Shown: positions 26,915-37,428, counted from the first letter of the stretch. The stretch: DNA of 64,000 nt from an uncultured Porphyromonadaceae bacterium (GCA_900550645.1 URTA01000001.1:1-64000); one strand, 5' to 3'. Notes: a model not told the origin generated them from the sequence alone. Made by a program: numbers and translations.

Positions 26915-28030
26915 TTAGTTGTTTGTAGATTCTTCGTTTGTAGCGCCGTCCTGTGCAGGAGCGTTGTCAGCAGCCTGCTGCTCGGGAGACACCTCCTCTG
27001 CCTGAGGCTCAGGCTGCGGTGCCTGCTGCGGCTGCATCATCTGCATCATCGGGTTCTCGGGGAAATTGCCTGTTTCAGCCACTTTCTCAAGGGACGCAGT
27101 GTCAACTGTCTTGTCTCCCTCGAGGTAGTTGATGAACTTGCCGAGGTTTACGAAACGCTCTGCCACATCTTTCACGTCGAGCTTGGGGTTCTGTGCAGTC
27201 AGCTGTCCCAACAGCATGGGCATCTGGGATACCTGTACAGTAATCTGCTTCAGCTGCTCGTAAGGGATTCCCTGTTCAGCAACGTTGCCGAAAATGTCAG
27301 TGAGCTCCTTGGCTTGCATTTCAGCGTACTGCTCACGGAGGCTTTCGTCTTTAAGGTACTTGCCGTTCTTGGCATTGATAGTGAACACAGCCACCTGTGC
27401 AAGGAACAACAGGATGACGATAGAAGTCCACCACTTGCCGATGCACTTCAGGCGGGGAATCCACTTGGTGTTGTCCCAACCGATTGACTGGAACATCGAC
27501 CAGAAGCCGTGGTTGAGGTGGAACCACAGAGCCACGAAGCCGATTACGTACACGATCGGAGTCCAAACCTGGCTGAATGCCTCGTGGATGAACAGTGTGC
27601 CGGCTGCGGCGGGGATTTCAGTGTGGCAACCGCATACCTCTACCAGCTGCATCTTTGCCCAGAACTGGATAAGGTGCACGATGAGGAAAGCGACAACCAC
27701 GATGCCCAGCACGAGCATGTTCTTCGATGACCACTCCACGCCCGGAGCTGCGCCGTTGATGGCATAACGGTCATTGCCGCGTGCTCGGCGGTTCTTCACC
27801 GTCAGGCACAGTGCGTAGATGATGTGTATGACAAACAGAAGCGCCAGCCCCATCGAGGCTATCAGCGCATACCAGTTGGCACCCAGGAACTCACAAACCA
27901 TGTTGTAAGCTGCCGGCCAAAGGATAGCTACGCTGTTCATCAAACAGTGAAAAGTGACAAACAGGACGAGACATACGCCCGTGAGGGACATTATGAACTT
28001 ACGTCCTACAGATGAGCTTGTTAACCACAT
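26915..28030 (-). CDS. sdhC: succinate dehydrogenase/fumarate reductase cytochrome b subunit with long C-terminal tail
   Basis: Five membrane helices lie at about residues 11-33, 54-78, 104-126, 155-175 and 200-220. Histidines suited to bind two hemes are seen in helices 1-4 (TFHCLMN, VIHIIYAL, IVHLIQF, WFHLNHGF). This is the B-type diheme anchor that passes electrons to or from menaquinone. Family members as I know them end soon after the fifth helix, at about 220-240 residues. This one has roughly 147 further residues: a helical stretch (AEMQAKELTDIFGNVAEQG to about 315), then a Met/Gln/Pro/Glu-rich low-complexity end. No stop or frameshift explains it. It is the first gene of the operon. 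Confidence 0.93.
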   Translation of the reverse strand: MWLTSSSVGRKFIMSLTGVCLVLFVTFHCLMNSVAILWPAAYNMVCEFLGANWYALIASMGLALLFVIHIIYALCLTVKNRRARGNDRYAINGAAPGVEWSSKNMLVLGIVVVAFLIVHLIQFWAKMQLVEVCGCHTEIPAAAGTLFIHEAFSQVWTPIVYVIGFVALWFHLNHGFWSMFQSIGWDNTKWIPRLKCIGKWWTSIVILLFLAQVAVFTINAKNGKYLKDESLREQYAEMQAKELTDIFGNVAEQGIPYEQLKQITVQVSQMPMLLGQLTAQNPKLDVKDVAERFVNLGKFINYLEGDKTVDTASLEKVAETGNFPENPMMQMMQPQQAPQPEPQAEEVSPEQQAADNAPAQDGATNEESTNN

Positions 28031-28176
28031 AGCTGTTCAATTTAGTTGTTATTATTTAGTTATTTAGTTTCCAGCATAGATATATGCCTCGGGCATACCG
28101 ACACGCGGCATATCCGCAGCAAAACCTATATCCGCCTGTAAATCAAGTGTGTATGAGATACAGGACAGAATTCAAT

Positions 28177-28208
28177 GCAAAATTATCATAATTTGCCCAC
28201 ACTACAAA
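28177..28208 (-). promoter_or_regulatory. promoter of the sdhCAB operon
   Basis: Minus strand: TTTG (28205-28208), 19-base spacer, TAATTTTGC (28177-28185). The leader is about 140 bases, the longest assigned here, leaving room for leader regulation, although no riboswitch fold was recognised. Confidence 0.7.
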
Positions 28209-28277
28209 ACTATTTCGGCGAAAAATCCTCGCCAGATCCGTGGGCAGCCGCAGGCTGTCAGATTTATCTTGAAAAAG

Positions 28278-28309
28278 TTGCACAATACGCGGGAATTGGC
28301 TAACTTTGC
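28278..28309 (+). promoter_or_regulatory. promoter of the tRNA-Arg gene
   Basis: TTG (28278-28280), 20 bases, TAACTTTGC (28301-28309), 42 bases before the mature 5' end of the tRNA. It is divergent from the sdhCAB promoter. Confidence 0.65.
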
Positions 28310-28351
28310 AGCCGCTACGGATATGAGCATCCGCCAGCGATGTAATAGAAT

Positions 28352-28424
28352 GGTTCGGTAGCTCAATTGGAAGAGCAACAGCCTTCTAAGCTGTGGGTTC
28401 CGGGTTCGAGTCCCGGCCGGATCA
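28352..28424 (+). tRNA. tRNA-Arg (anticodon TCT)
   Basis: The cloverleaf folds completely: acceptor GGTTCGG with CCGGATC (two G-U pairs), D arm GCTC/GAGC, anticodon arm ACAGC/GCTGT with loop CTTCTAA giving anticodon TCT (codon AGA), T arm CCGGG/CCCGG with TTCGAGT loop, and discriminator A. CCA is not encoded. It is flanked by its own promoter and a terminator. Decayed methylase genes follow directly, as is common where foreign DNA enters next to a tRNA gene. Confidence 0.95.
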
Positions 28425-28433
28425 CTCCCCATT

Positions 28434-28475
28434 AAAGCCGTTGACAATCACTCGCTTGTGATGCCAGCGGCTTTT
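28434..28475 (+). terminator. terminator of the tRNA-Arg transcript
   Basis: AAAGCCG (28434-28440) pairs with CGGCTTT (28468-28474), with an inner ATCAC/GTGAT stem. The T-rich stretch follows at the end of the second arm. Confidence 0.65.
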
Positions 28476-28499
28476 GTTCAAAGACTATCAGCGGCAACC

Positions 28500-29969
<1,470 letters not shown>

Positions 29970-29999
29970 CTCTCGGTTTTATGTCTCGCGGATTTTCGC

Positions 30000-30008
30000 T
30001 AACTTTGC
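30000..30008 (+). promoter_or_regulatory. -7 box of the carboxypeptidase-like gene
   Basis: TAACTTTGC, a full match, 26 bases before the ATG at 30035. At the -33 distance only TTTT (29977-29980) is present. Confidence 0.5.
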
Positions 30009-30034
30009 ATGTGCAAAATCATCATGACCGCAAT

Positions 30035-30799
30035 ATGAAAACACTTTTGGGCATTATATCCGCCTGTATATTTTCTCTCGCTGCTTCGGCGGCAGATACA
30101 GTCACAATTTCCGGGAAGGTATCGGATTACAAGGGCAACCCTGTCGATTCATGCACTGTGCTGATATACAATCCTGATTTTTCTGAAGCGTTTGAAACCT
30201 TCAGCGACGTGCATGGCTGTTACGCCCTTGACAGCATTCCCAAGGGGAGGTATGCCGCCATAGCCGCGATGCGTGTCAACGAGTATCCACGGCTGTTGCA
30301 AGTCGCCCCCGAGGACATGAAACTCGAGTTTTGGGCATGGAATGTCATTGCCGACCGGGACATTACCTTGAATATCCGGTATGACAAGCTGGAGCTGTAC
30401 GGCACGACTGCATTTTTGGAGTATGGCGGCAGACGGGAGATGCTCGTCTATACGCGCCCGATGAGCGTCACCAAGGTCATTGCTTACCAGAACTTTGTGG
30501 ACAAGGCTGACGCTGAAAAGAACTCCATAGTAACGGTGGAGCCGCAATACATGTCCTTTGAGGTGTATGCCGACGGCAAGCCGTTGGAAATATACTCTGT
30601 TCAGCCGCTGACCATGCAGGACAAAGGCAACAGCGCGGGCAACGATACGTGCTACTTGCTGCAGGTGGAGCTGCCGCAAGACATTTATAACCGCAGTACG
30701 CCGTATGAAATAAGGGTAGTGGGACACAATTCGCAGTATGACGAACATGGCGAGAGTGTCTATTATCTCGAGCCTCCCCAATACGACTGGAAGAAATAG
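30035..30799 (+). CDS. secreted protein with carboxypeptidase-regulatory-like domain
   Basis: From the ATG at 30035 the protein is 254 residues. A signal peptide (cleavage near AASAA) is followed by a carboxypeptidase-regulatory-like beta sandwich (VTISGKVSDYKGNPVDSCTV, with FSDVHGCYALDSIPKGRYA). The rest is beta-rich without recognisable catalytic residues. Such domains appear in outer-membrane-associated Bacteroidetes proteins as binding or plug modules. A longer upstream frame exists but overlaps the methylase relic and lacks a sensible start, whereas the -7 box at 30000-30008 supports 30035. It ends with TAG. Confidence 0.75.
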   Translation: MKTLLGIISACIFSLAASAADTVTISGKVSDYKGNPVDSCTVLIYNPDFSEAFETFSDVHGCYALDSIPKGRYAAIAAMRVNEYPRLLQVAPEDMKLEFWAWNVIADRDITLNIRYDKLELYGTTAFLEYGGRREMLVYTRPMSVTKVIAYQNFVDKADAEKNSIVTVEPQYMSFEVYADGKPLEIYSVQPLTMQDKGNSAGNDTCYLLQVELPQDIYNRSTPYEIRVVGHNSQYDEHGESVYYLEPPQYDWKK

Positions 30800-30811
30800 C
30801 AGTTCCCTCAC

Positions 30812-31075
30812 AAATCCGCAATTCAACGGATAACGGACGCAGACAATACCGATGTCGCTAAAAATGTCGGCGTAAATGTCGCTAAAAACTTGACTGACCG
30901 ACAATAGAGAATCATAGCCATAATCAGCGAAAATCCTAAAAGCACGCGAGCCGAAATGGCTGCCGCTGTCGGTGTTGCTGCCAAGACAATCGAGCGCGAA
31001 CTTAACGTCCTCTCCGACATAGTCCGCTACGTCGGCTCTAAGAAAAGCGGCAACTGGGAAATCATTGCTGATTGA
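30812..31075 (+). pseudogene. C-terminal fragment of an AlbA_2/RecG-C-type transcriptional regulator
   Basis: In the frame from about 30812 the reading is GVNVAKNLTDRQ, a TAG at 30905-30907, then RIIAIISENPKSTRAEMAA, VGVAAKTIEREL and VGSKKSGNWEII to the stop at 31073-31075. This is the winged-helix end of the AlbA_2/ATPase_c-type regulators often annotated as putative RecG-like helicase C-terminal domain proteins. The TAG again falls where Gln would be expected (TDRQQRII-like). The N-terminal several hundred residues are missing, so this is a relic. Confidence 0.7.
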
Positions 31076-31133
31076 AACGACATTTTTGCCATATCATCGC
31101 CGCATTAATGGGGGGAAGAAATCGTTTAATAAG

Positions 31134-32345
31134 CTATTTCACAATGATTTTCTTGCCGCGTTGTATATATATTGTCCCCGGTTGAGGATTTATGACCTTG
31201 TGGCCTGTCAAATCATAAAGCGTTTCGGTTTCATTGGTGTTGTCGTCTGCGATGTTCCCTACCTCGGAATTGTCGAGTTTATATGCCAGTACGCCATTGT
31301 GGGTATAGAGATATATCTTGCCGTTGAATAGGATGGATTCATGAGGCCAGTATTCGTGATTGTTGAATGTATCGCTCTGTGCGATATGCATCCAATTCTT
31401 GCCCTTATCGGTGGATCTGAAGATGTTGATATGCTGATTGACGTTGCATGCGCCTACACAATATACGATATTGGTATTTGTCGGGTCGAACATCACATTA
31501 TAGGCATATCCTATTGAGTTTTCATCGTTGAAATTTTCATCACGGTAGACACACTGCCATGTCTTTCCGCAGTCGTTTGACTCAAAAATGCTGCCTTCTC
31601 CCGAATACAGGATGTGGTCTTCATTGTCGGGGTCAAATGCAAGATGATGGCATGAATTGTCACCAACCGGGTCGGGATTGATTATGTCCCAGTTATTGCC
31701 TCCGTTTTCACTTCGCAGAATCTGTGCAGCGAATATCGGACTTTCAGAGGTGTAAAAAAGGACATTCTCAATGGTCGGATGCCACCCTAAAAACTGGTTT
31801 TCGTTGTAGGCGAAAAGGAAGTCGAGTTTGAAAGACCATGTCGTGCCGAAATCATTGGAAATCCATATACCGGGATAGGCTGCAACCATCAGTGTCTCGG
31901 GTTTTGCCGGATGTTGCGCAAGGCGCATAACGTATGTGAGTGATTGGCCTTTATAGGAATATCCCATTCCTGCGTCCATTATATCTTCCCATTCCGGCTG
32001 ATTGCGGTTGAACCGTATGAGTGTCGCCATTTCAACAGCGCGAAAACCCTTTAGGTCCTCTGGCGCAATTACCGCCACCGCTTCATCTCCGTTGGTTTTG
32101 AAGTCCATTACGTTGACGTTCTCCAAAGCCCATAAGTCCCATGTATCCGCAGATTCCGAGTATTTGTATATGCCTTTTTCGGTAGCGGCATATAGCTCGC
32201 CGTTGACGATCTCCAGGCGGTGTACACCGCCGCATTCGGAAGGAGTGGGTAAGTTTGTATCATCGAATATGCCGAGTACAGATGCATTTGCGCCGACAAT
32301 GACAGCACAGATAATCGAAAGAAGGGAAAATATTCGGCGCATCAT
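31134..32345 (-). CDS. secreted BNR/Asp-box repeat protein with short T9SS-like tail
   Basis: The 403-residue protein has a signal peptide (cleavage near GANA) and at least four Asp-box motifs (SNDFGTTW, SENGGNNW, SNDCGKTW, STDKGKNW), which fold into sialidase-like or VPS10-like beta propellers. The usual sialidase catalytic Arg/Glu/Tyr set is not evident, so it is more likely a propeller scaffold than a sialidase. The last 30 residues (LYDLTGHKVINPQPGTIYI) resemble a compact T9SS sorting tail. It is translationally coupled to the upstream FISUMP-like gene by a four-base ATGA overlap (32342-32345). Confidence 0.78.
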   Translation of the reverse strand: MMRRIFSLLSIICAVIVGANASVLGIFDDTNLPTPSECGGVHRLEIVNGELYAATEKGIYKYSESADTWDLWALENVNVMDFKTNGDEAVAVIAPEDLKGFRAVEMATLIRFNRNQPEWEDIMDAGMGYSYKGQSLTYVMRLAQHPAKPETLMVAAYPGIWISNDFGTTWSFKLDFLFAYNENQFLGWHPTIENVLFYTSESPIFAAQILRSENGGNNWDIINPDPVGDNSCHHLAFDPDNEDHILYSGEGSIFESNDCGKTWQCVYRDENFNDENSIGYAYNVMFDPTNTNIVYCVGACNVNQHINIFRSTDKGKNWMHIAQSDTFNNHEYWPHESILFNGKIYLYTHNGVLAYKLDNSEVGNIADDNTNETETLYDLTGHKVINPQPGTIYIQRGKKIIVK

Positions 32346-33316
32346 TTTATTGCGATTTTTTGAGTTTTTGACGTAGTGCCATCCGTCACCGAAACGATGT
32401 AGACTCCGTTTGATAGAGAAGGCAACAGGCAGCGGCTGTTATCGATGGATGCCGAAAACATGCTTCTTCCCGAAAGGTCAAACATTTCAAGGCGGCATTC
32501 TCTGTCTGTTCCGCTGATTATGATCTCCCTGTTTCGGAATGATATGGCGATGCAGTTTTTGTCATAGGCAATCGTATTAACACCAGCATCGTTGGGGTTG
32601 AAAACTGCACGGACGTTGAGTCCGTAGGCCTTCTTTGATGTCGCACCTGTGAAACCGCTTGAATCAACCAGCAAAGACTTTGCGCTGGTGCTTGGTTCGA
32701 TAGGTCTGCCGTTATAACCATTCTCTGGCGTGTCAACACCAGTCCAATATGCTCCGCTAATGTTGTGAAAAGGATCTTGTTCGCCATACCACAAGCCAAA
32801 TCCGCAAATCGGCAAGAAAATGCTGTGTTCATTAGGCCCGTGTATTCGTACACCACGGACTCCGTTTTCTTCGGATAGTCCATTGTTCCAGCACAGCATA
32901 CGCAGCTCATAGCGTTCCTGTTCATTGGGGAGCCTCCAGCCGTTACCCCATTGGTGTCTGGCTGCATCATATCCGGTTCCGCTGATGTCAGTCCCGATAT
33001 TTTCTAGGACTGCCCAGCTGCCGTTATCCGGGTCATCTTCATACCCTTCAAAGAACTTGTAGCTTTCCCACGAAAAATCTTCGTTGGGTTCTGTCTCTCC
33101 CCACGCAAAGTACAGGCCTGCTTCGTAAGGAGATGACGCTCCCACATTACATGTAGCCCATAGCGTTCCGCTCGGAAGCCCCAAGTCTACGTATTCGTGT
33201 CCTCCGATGATACCGTCCGGCTCGCTCGGAGCAAGGGGCTGTGGTTTCTCGGCGTTTGCCGAAACCGCGATGGCTGCTGACAGCCACAATAGCGTTGATT
33301 TTAGTTTGGTATTCAT
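32342..33316 (-). CDS. secreted FISUMP-like protein with T9SS tail
   Basis: Counted from the ATG at 33316, which opens the signal peptide MNTKLKSTLLWLSAAIAVSA, the protein is 324 residues. The hallmark EYVDLGLPSGTLWATCNVG near residue 38 and WGNGWRLPNEQE near 120 place it with FISUMP/DUF1566-like surface proteins. The ending MFDLSGRSMFSASID, LSNGVYIVSVTDG is a type A T9SS sorting domain. Together with the downstream propeller protein it forms a two-gene surface module of unknown ligand. Confidence 0.8.
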   Translation of the reverse strand: MNTKLKSTLLWLSAAIAVSANAEKPQPLAPSEPDGIIGGHEYVDLGLPSGTLWATCNVGASSPYEAGLYFAWGETEPNEDFSWESYKFFEGYEDDPDNGSWAVLENIGTDISGTGYDAARHQWGNGWRLPNEQERYELRMLCWNNGLSEENGVRGVRIHGPNEHSIFLPICGFGLWYGEQDPFHNISGAYWTGVDTPENGYNGRPIEPSTSAKSLLVDSSGFTGATSKKAYGLNVRAVFNPNDAGVNTIAYDKNCIAISFRNREIIISGTDRECRLEMFDLSGRSMFSASIDNSRCLLPSLSNGVYIVSVTDGTTSKTQKIAIK

Positions 33317-33367
33317 TGCCTGTATCCTTAAGTTATAAGCCGTGGCTCGCGTCAACGGCTTGCCATT

Positions 33368-33376
33368 GCAAAGGTA
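33368..33376 (-). promoter_or_regulatory. -7 box of the FISUMP/propeller operon
   Basis: The minus strand reads TACCTTTGC, a full -7 match, about 50 bases before the ATG at 33316. No convincing -33 element. Confidence 0.5.
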
Positions 33377-33502
33377 GAAAAAATACGGGAAAAATTGGCG
33401 TTTTTGCGCTATGAAATTTACGTCTTGTCCCTGGCTATTTCGTTTTAGAGCCGCGATGAAGTGTTGCGGTTTTGCGGACGGAGAGGGGATTTAAGTCGGG
33501 GA

Positions 33503-33523
33503 TTTTCGCTAACTTAGCGAAAA
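33503..33523. promoter_or_regulatory. 10-bp inverted repeat overlapping the polA promoter region
   Basis: TTTTCGCTAA (33503-33512) and TTAGCGAAAA (33514-33523) are perfect inverted arms around one base, just before the polA ATG at 33534. The centre contains TAACTTAG, a one-mismatch -7 box. The symmetry suggests an operator, but an RNA hairpin is also possible. Confidence 0.45.
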
Positions 33524-33533
33524 ATTTGCCGCC

Positions 33534-36248
33534 ATGGATAACCAACGTATGTTTCTGCTCGATGCTTTCGCCCTCATTTTCAGGGCTTATTATGCGCTTA
33601 TCAAGATGCCGCGCGTCTCGTCGGCTGGCTTCAACACGTCTGCCATATTCGGGTTTGTCAATACGCTCGAGGAGTTGTTGCGCAAGGAGAAGCCTACGCA
33701 CCTTGCGGTGTGTTTCGACCCAGCCGGCCCTACATTTCGCCACCTCGCGTCAGAGGAGTACAAGAGCGAGCGGGCGGAGACACCGGAGGATATAAAACTG
33801 TCGATACCGTACATAAAGCGTATAATCGAGGCGTACAACATCCCGGTGGTGGTGTGCGACGGTTTCGAGGCTGATGATGTGATTGGCACATTGGCCCAGC
33901 AGGCGGAGAAGCAGGGTTTCACAACCTACATGATGACCCCGGACAAGGATTTCGGGCAGCTGGTAACGCCAAACATCCTCCAGTACAAGCCTGGGTATCG
34001 CGGCGGCGATTTCGAGGTGCGCGGGCCGGAGGAGATATGTGCGCGTTACGGGTTGAAGCGCACTTCGCAGGTGATAGACCTGCTTGCGCTCATGGGCGAC
34101 AAGATTGACAACATCCCTGGTTGCCCGGGCGTGGGGGAGAAGACTGCGCAGAAGCTGATAGCCGAGTATGACAGCGTAGAGCATCTGCTCGAGGACACGT
34201 CAGGGCTGAAGGGTGCGCTGAAAAAAAAGGTGGAGGAGAATGCGGAACAGATACGGTTCTCGAAATTCCTCGCCACGATACGCACCGACGCGCCTGTGAC
34301 GCTCGATGCCGACGCTTTCCGCGTGTGCGCTCCTGACACGGCAAGGCTGTTCCCGATATTTGACGAGCTGGAGTTCCGAACGCTCCGCCAGCGTGTGACA
34401 AAGCGGCTTGGCGATGAAGGCGTTGCGGCTGATACGCCCACGAAGGGCATGGCGAGCCAGCCGTCGCTGTTTGATTTCGACAATGGCGCGGTGACTGAAG
34501 CTGCTGCCGTCCAGCCTGTGGCTGCTGCGTCGGTGGAGGCGCAGACGACTACTGACAGCCCGGAGGCTGTAGAGCGTCTGCGCAAGGAGATTGAGTCGGC
34601 TCGGCGCGTTGCCGTCGTGGCGGAGTGTGACGGCGACAGCGACATGACGGCTGCGCTCCGAGGTTTTTCGCTTGCGTTTGACAGCGGCGCGAACTGGCGT
34701 GTCGATGTGTCGGCAGCTGATGCCCTCCAGCTGGTGTGGCGTGCTTTTGCACGGACGGATGTGCAGATACTTTCGGCTGACTGCAAGCGCGATTATGTCC
34801 TCGCACGTCGTGTATGCGGTGAAGCTGCGGGTGTCCCTCTCACAAATTTCCTCGACATACCCTTGGCGCACTACCTGTTGCAGCCGGAATTGCGCCATGA
34901 CATACCTACGCTTGCCGAGGTCTACCTTCACCGCCTTTTGCCTGACAAAGATGCGGGCGCAGCGGCACGTGCGATACTTGACCTGTCGGACGTGCTGATT
35001 AGGGAGCTTGACGCTGCCGGGTTGCGGCGGCTGTATGACGACATGGAGCTGCCCTTGCTTCCGGTGCTTGCCGATATGGAGTATGCTGGCGTGGCGATAG
35101 ATGTGCCGGCTCTTGATGCTGCTGCCGAGGATATGCGCAGCCGCATAGCCGCGCTCGAGCAGGAAATATATGAATTGGCGGGTATGGAGTTCAACATCGG
35201 CTCTCCTTCGCAGGTAGGGGAGGTGCTGTTTGACCGCCTAAAACTTGATGCCAAGGCCAAGAAAACCAAGAGCGGACAGTATTCCACTACGGAGGAAATA
35301 TTGCAGAAGCTCGTGCCGCTGCATCTCGTAGTCGGCAAAATACTGAAACACCGCAGCTTGCGCAAGTTGCTATCGACTTACCTGACGGCTCTGCCGCAAG
35401 CGATAAACCCGGCGACGGGGCGTGTGCATACGACGTACAACCAAACAGTTACGGCAACCGGACGCATATCGTCGTCCAACCCGAACCTGCAAAACATACC
35501 TGTGCGTGACGACGAGGGACGTGAGATACGCCGCGCGTTCATTGCCAGCGAGGGACGGCAGTTCCTTTCAGCCGACTATTCGCAGATAGAGTTGCGCCTC
35601 GTGGCTGATTTCGCCGGCGAACAGACTATGACGGAGGCGTTCCGCGAGGGGAAGGATATCCATGCCATAACGGCATCGCGCATATACGGCGTGCCGCTGG
35701 AGGAGGTGACTGCGGACCAGCGTCGCCATGCCAAGACTGCCAATTTCGGCATACTGTACGGAATTTCCGCTTTCGGCCTCGCCTCGCGCCTCGGGATAAG
35801 CCGCGCCGCAGCCAAGGAACTCATTGACGGGTATTTCAACACGTTCCCTGCCATACGTGACTATATGGACCGCGCCGTTGAGGATGCCCGGCGTGACGGC
35901 GTAGTGCGCACCGCTTTTGGACGGCGACGTTTCCTGCCAGACATCAACAGCAAGAACCCTGTGGTGCGAGGGTATGCCGAGCGCAACGCCATCAACGCGC
36001 CCATTCAGGGCACTGCCGCTGACATCATCAAGAAGGCGATGGTTGACATAGCCCGCGAGTTGCGCGACGGCGGTTTCAAGACACGAATGATAATGCAGGT
36101 GCATGACGAATTGAACTTTGATGTCGTGCCGGAGGAACTCGATGCTGTGCGCGGCATCGTAGAGCGGTGCATGCAGGGCGCGTATTCAGGCGCAGTGCCG
36201 CTGACTGCCTCAATGGGTGTGGCATCAAACTGGCTTGACGCACATTGA
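33534..36248 (+). CDS. polA: DNA polymerase I
   Basis: The 904-residue enzyme has an N-terminal 5'-3' exonuclease/FEN domain (DAFALIFRAYYALI, CDGFEADDVIGTLA, GCPGVGEKTAQKLI) to about residue 290. A middle domain replaces the proofreading exonuclease (about 340-520), and the polymerase core has motif A FLSADYSQIELRLV near 677, motif B RRHAKTANFGILYG near 730 and motif C MQVHDELNFD near 855. It fills gaps, removes RNA primers and serves repair. Proofreading motifs look degraded: Exo I DxE reads VAEC (catalytic Asp lost) and Exo III lacks the YxxxD pattern, so the middle domain is probably structural. The lpxL-like gene follows after four bases. Confidence 0.96.
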   Translation: MDNQRMFLLDAFALIFRAYYALIKMPRVSSAGFNTSAIFGFVNTLEELLRKEKPTHLAVCFDPAGPTFRHLASEEYKSERAETPEDIKLSIPYIKRIIEAYNIPVVVCDGFEADDVIGTLAQQAEKQGFTTYMMTPDKDFGQLVTPNILQYKPGYRGGDFEVRGPEEICARYGLKRTSQVIDLLALMGDKIDNIPGCPGVGEKTAQKLIAEYDSVEHLLEDTSGLKGALKKKVEENAEQIRFSKFLATIRTDAPVTLDADAFRVCAPDTARLFPIFDELEFRTLRQRVTKRLGDEGVAADTPTKGMASQPSLFDFDNGAVTEAAAVQPVAAASVEAQTTTDSPEAVERLRKEIESARRVAVVAECDGDSDMTAALRGFSLAFDSGANWRVDVSAADALQLVWRAFARTDVQILSADCKRDYVLARRVCGEAAGVPLTNFLDIPLAHYLLQPELRHDIPTLAEVYLHRLLPDKDAGAAARAILDLSDVLIRELDAAGLRRLYDDMELPLLPVLADMEYAGVAIDVPALDAAAEDMRSRIAALEQEIYELAGMEFNIGSPSQVGEVLFDRLKLDAKAKKTKSGQYSTTEEILQKLVPLHLVVGKILKHRSLRKLLSTYLTALPQAINPATGRVHTTYNQTVTATGRISSSNPNLQNIPVRDDEGREIRRAFIASEGRQFLSADYSQIELRLVADFAGEQTMTEAFREGKDIHAITASRIYGVPLEEVTADQRRHAKTANFGILYGISAFGLASRLGISRAAAKELIDGYFNTFPAIRDYMDRAVEDARRDGVVRTAFGRRRFLPDINSKNPVVRGYAERNAINAPIQGTAADIIKKAMVDIARELRDGGFKTRMIMQVHDELNFDVVPEELDAVRGIVERCMQGAYSGAVPLTASMGVASNWLDAH

Positions 36249-36252
36249 TGAT

Positions 36253-37161
36253 ATGTCATACACGCTGATATACATACTCTCACTGTTGCCGCTGCGAGTG
36301 CTGTATGGGCTTGCTGATGTCATTGCGCTGCTGATGTACGGTGTGGTGCGCTACCGCCGCCGAGTGGTGCGCAGCAACCTTGTCAAATCCTTCCCAGAAT
36401 ATAGCAGCCGTGAGGTACGACGGACGGAACGCCGCTTCTACCGTTTCCTTGCCGACTATTTCGTCGAGACTGTCAAGCTCGCCTCCATGTCTGAGCGACA
36501 GATGCGCCGCCGCATGAGGTTTGAGGGGATTGAGGCTGTCAATGCCGACCTCGACAGCGGGCGGCACGTGTCGCTGTTTTTGGGGCATTACTGCAACTGG
36601 GAATGGATTTCCTCGCTGCCGCTGCACCTGTCGCGCCGGTCGCATCCGTGCCAGATATACCACCGGCTGCGCAACCGGGTTTCTGACCGCGTGTTTCTGC
36701 GCTTGCGCTCGCGCTTTGCCGCCACCTGCGTCCCCATGGACGAGGCTCTGAACGTGCTTGCCGCAGACTACCGTGCCGGCACTCCCAACATTACGGGCTA
36801 TATCGCCGACCAGTCGCCCAAGTACAACAGCTTGCACCATTTCGTGCGATTCATGAACCAGGAGACCGGCGTGCTGACGGGCGTGGAACGCTTGTCGCGA
36901 ATGGTACACGCTTCGGCGTACTACTGCGAGGTGTCGCGCCCGCGCCGAGGCTATTACGTCTGCCGTTTTGTCAAGATGACCGACGATGCGGCTTCTATGG
37001 AACGTTTCGCGCTGACCGACAAGTACTGGCAGATGCTTGAGGCGACGATACGCCGCCGACCTGAACTGTGGCTGTGGAGCCACCGCCGCTGGAAACACAC
37101 TATGGAAGGCTTGCGCCGCCGCTTCCCCGACGACTGGCAACGCCGCCTCACCCGCCTGTAA
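36253..37161 (+). CDS. LpxL/HtrB-type lipid A acyltransferase
   Basis: The 302-residue protein has an N-terminal membrane anchor (LIYILSLLPLRVLYGLADVI), the catalytic GHYCNWEW motif (His-x4-Glu) near residue 110, and a late WLWSHRRWKH motif typical of late lipid A acyltransferases. It transfers an acyl chain onto the Kdo-lipid A (or Bacteroidales equivalent) on the inner face of the cytoplasmic membrane. The ATG at 36253 lies four bases after the polA stop, so the two are probably co-transcribed. The Arg-rich ending may bind lipid phosphate. Confidence 0.88.
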   Translation: MSYTLIYILSLLPLRVLYGLADVIALLMYGVVRYRRRVVRSNLVKSFPEYSSREVRRTERRFYRFLADYFVETVKLASMSERQMRRRMRFEGIEAVNADLDSGRHVSLFLGHYCNWEWISSLPLHLSRRSHPCQIYHRLRNRVSDRVFLRLRSRFAATCVPMDEALNVLAADYRAGTPNITGYIADQSPKYNSLHHFVRFMNQETGVLTGVERLSRMVHASAYYCEVSRPRRGYYVCRFVKMTDDAASMERFALTDKYWQMLEATIRRRPELWLWSHRRWKHTMEGLRRRFPDDWQRRLTRL

Positions 37162-37393
37162 TCAACGCTTTAAATGTCTGGAATGATGAATGAGGTTCTG
37201 AAATATATGAATTTATTGATTCAATCGTGCCGAATATGTTATTGCACATTTGAACGATATGGAGTTGTGCGATTAACAGCTAAAAATTCAGCTGTTGATG
37301 CGATTATGGTGGAATAATAGCTTGGATTTTGGCTGTTGAGGCTGGTTGTGCCTAAGGTTGATAAGGTCACTAAGGTCTTTAATGGGAAATACA

Positions 37394-37428
37394 CAGGGCG
37401 TGCCGGAGGGGGCGCGCCCTGTTGTTTT
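37394..37428. terminator. terminator between the lpxL-like and lipoprotein genes
   Basis: An 11-bp stem CAGGGCGTGCC/GGCGCGCCCTG (37394-37404, 37411-37421) with six-base loop, followed on the plus strand by TTGTTTTA. It can end both convergent transcripts. The sequence 37162-37393 otherwise shows only a small AACAGCT/AGCTGTT hairpin near 37280 and no gene. Confidence 0.65.
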
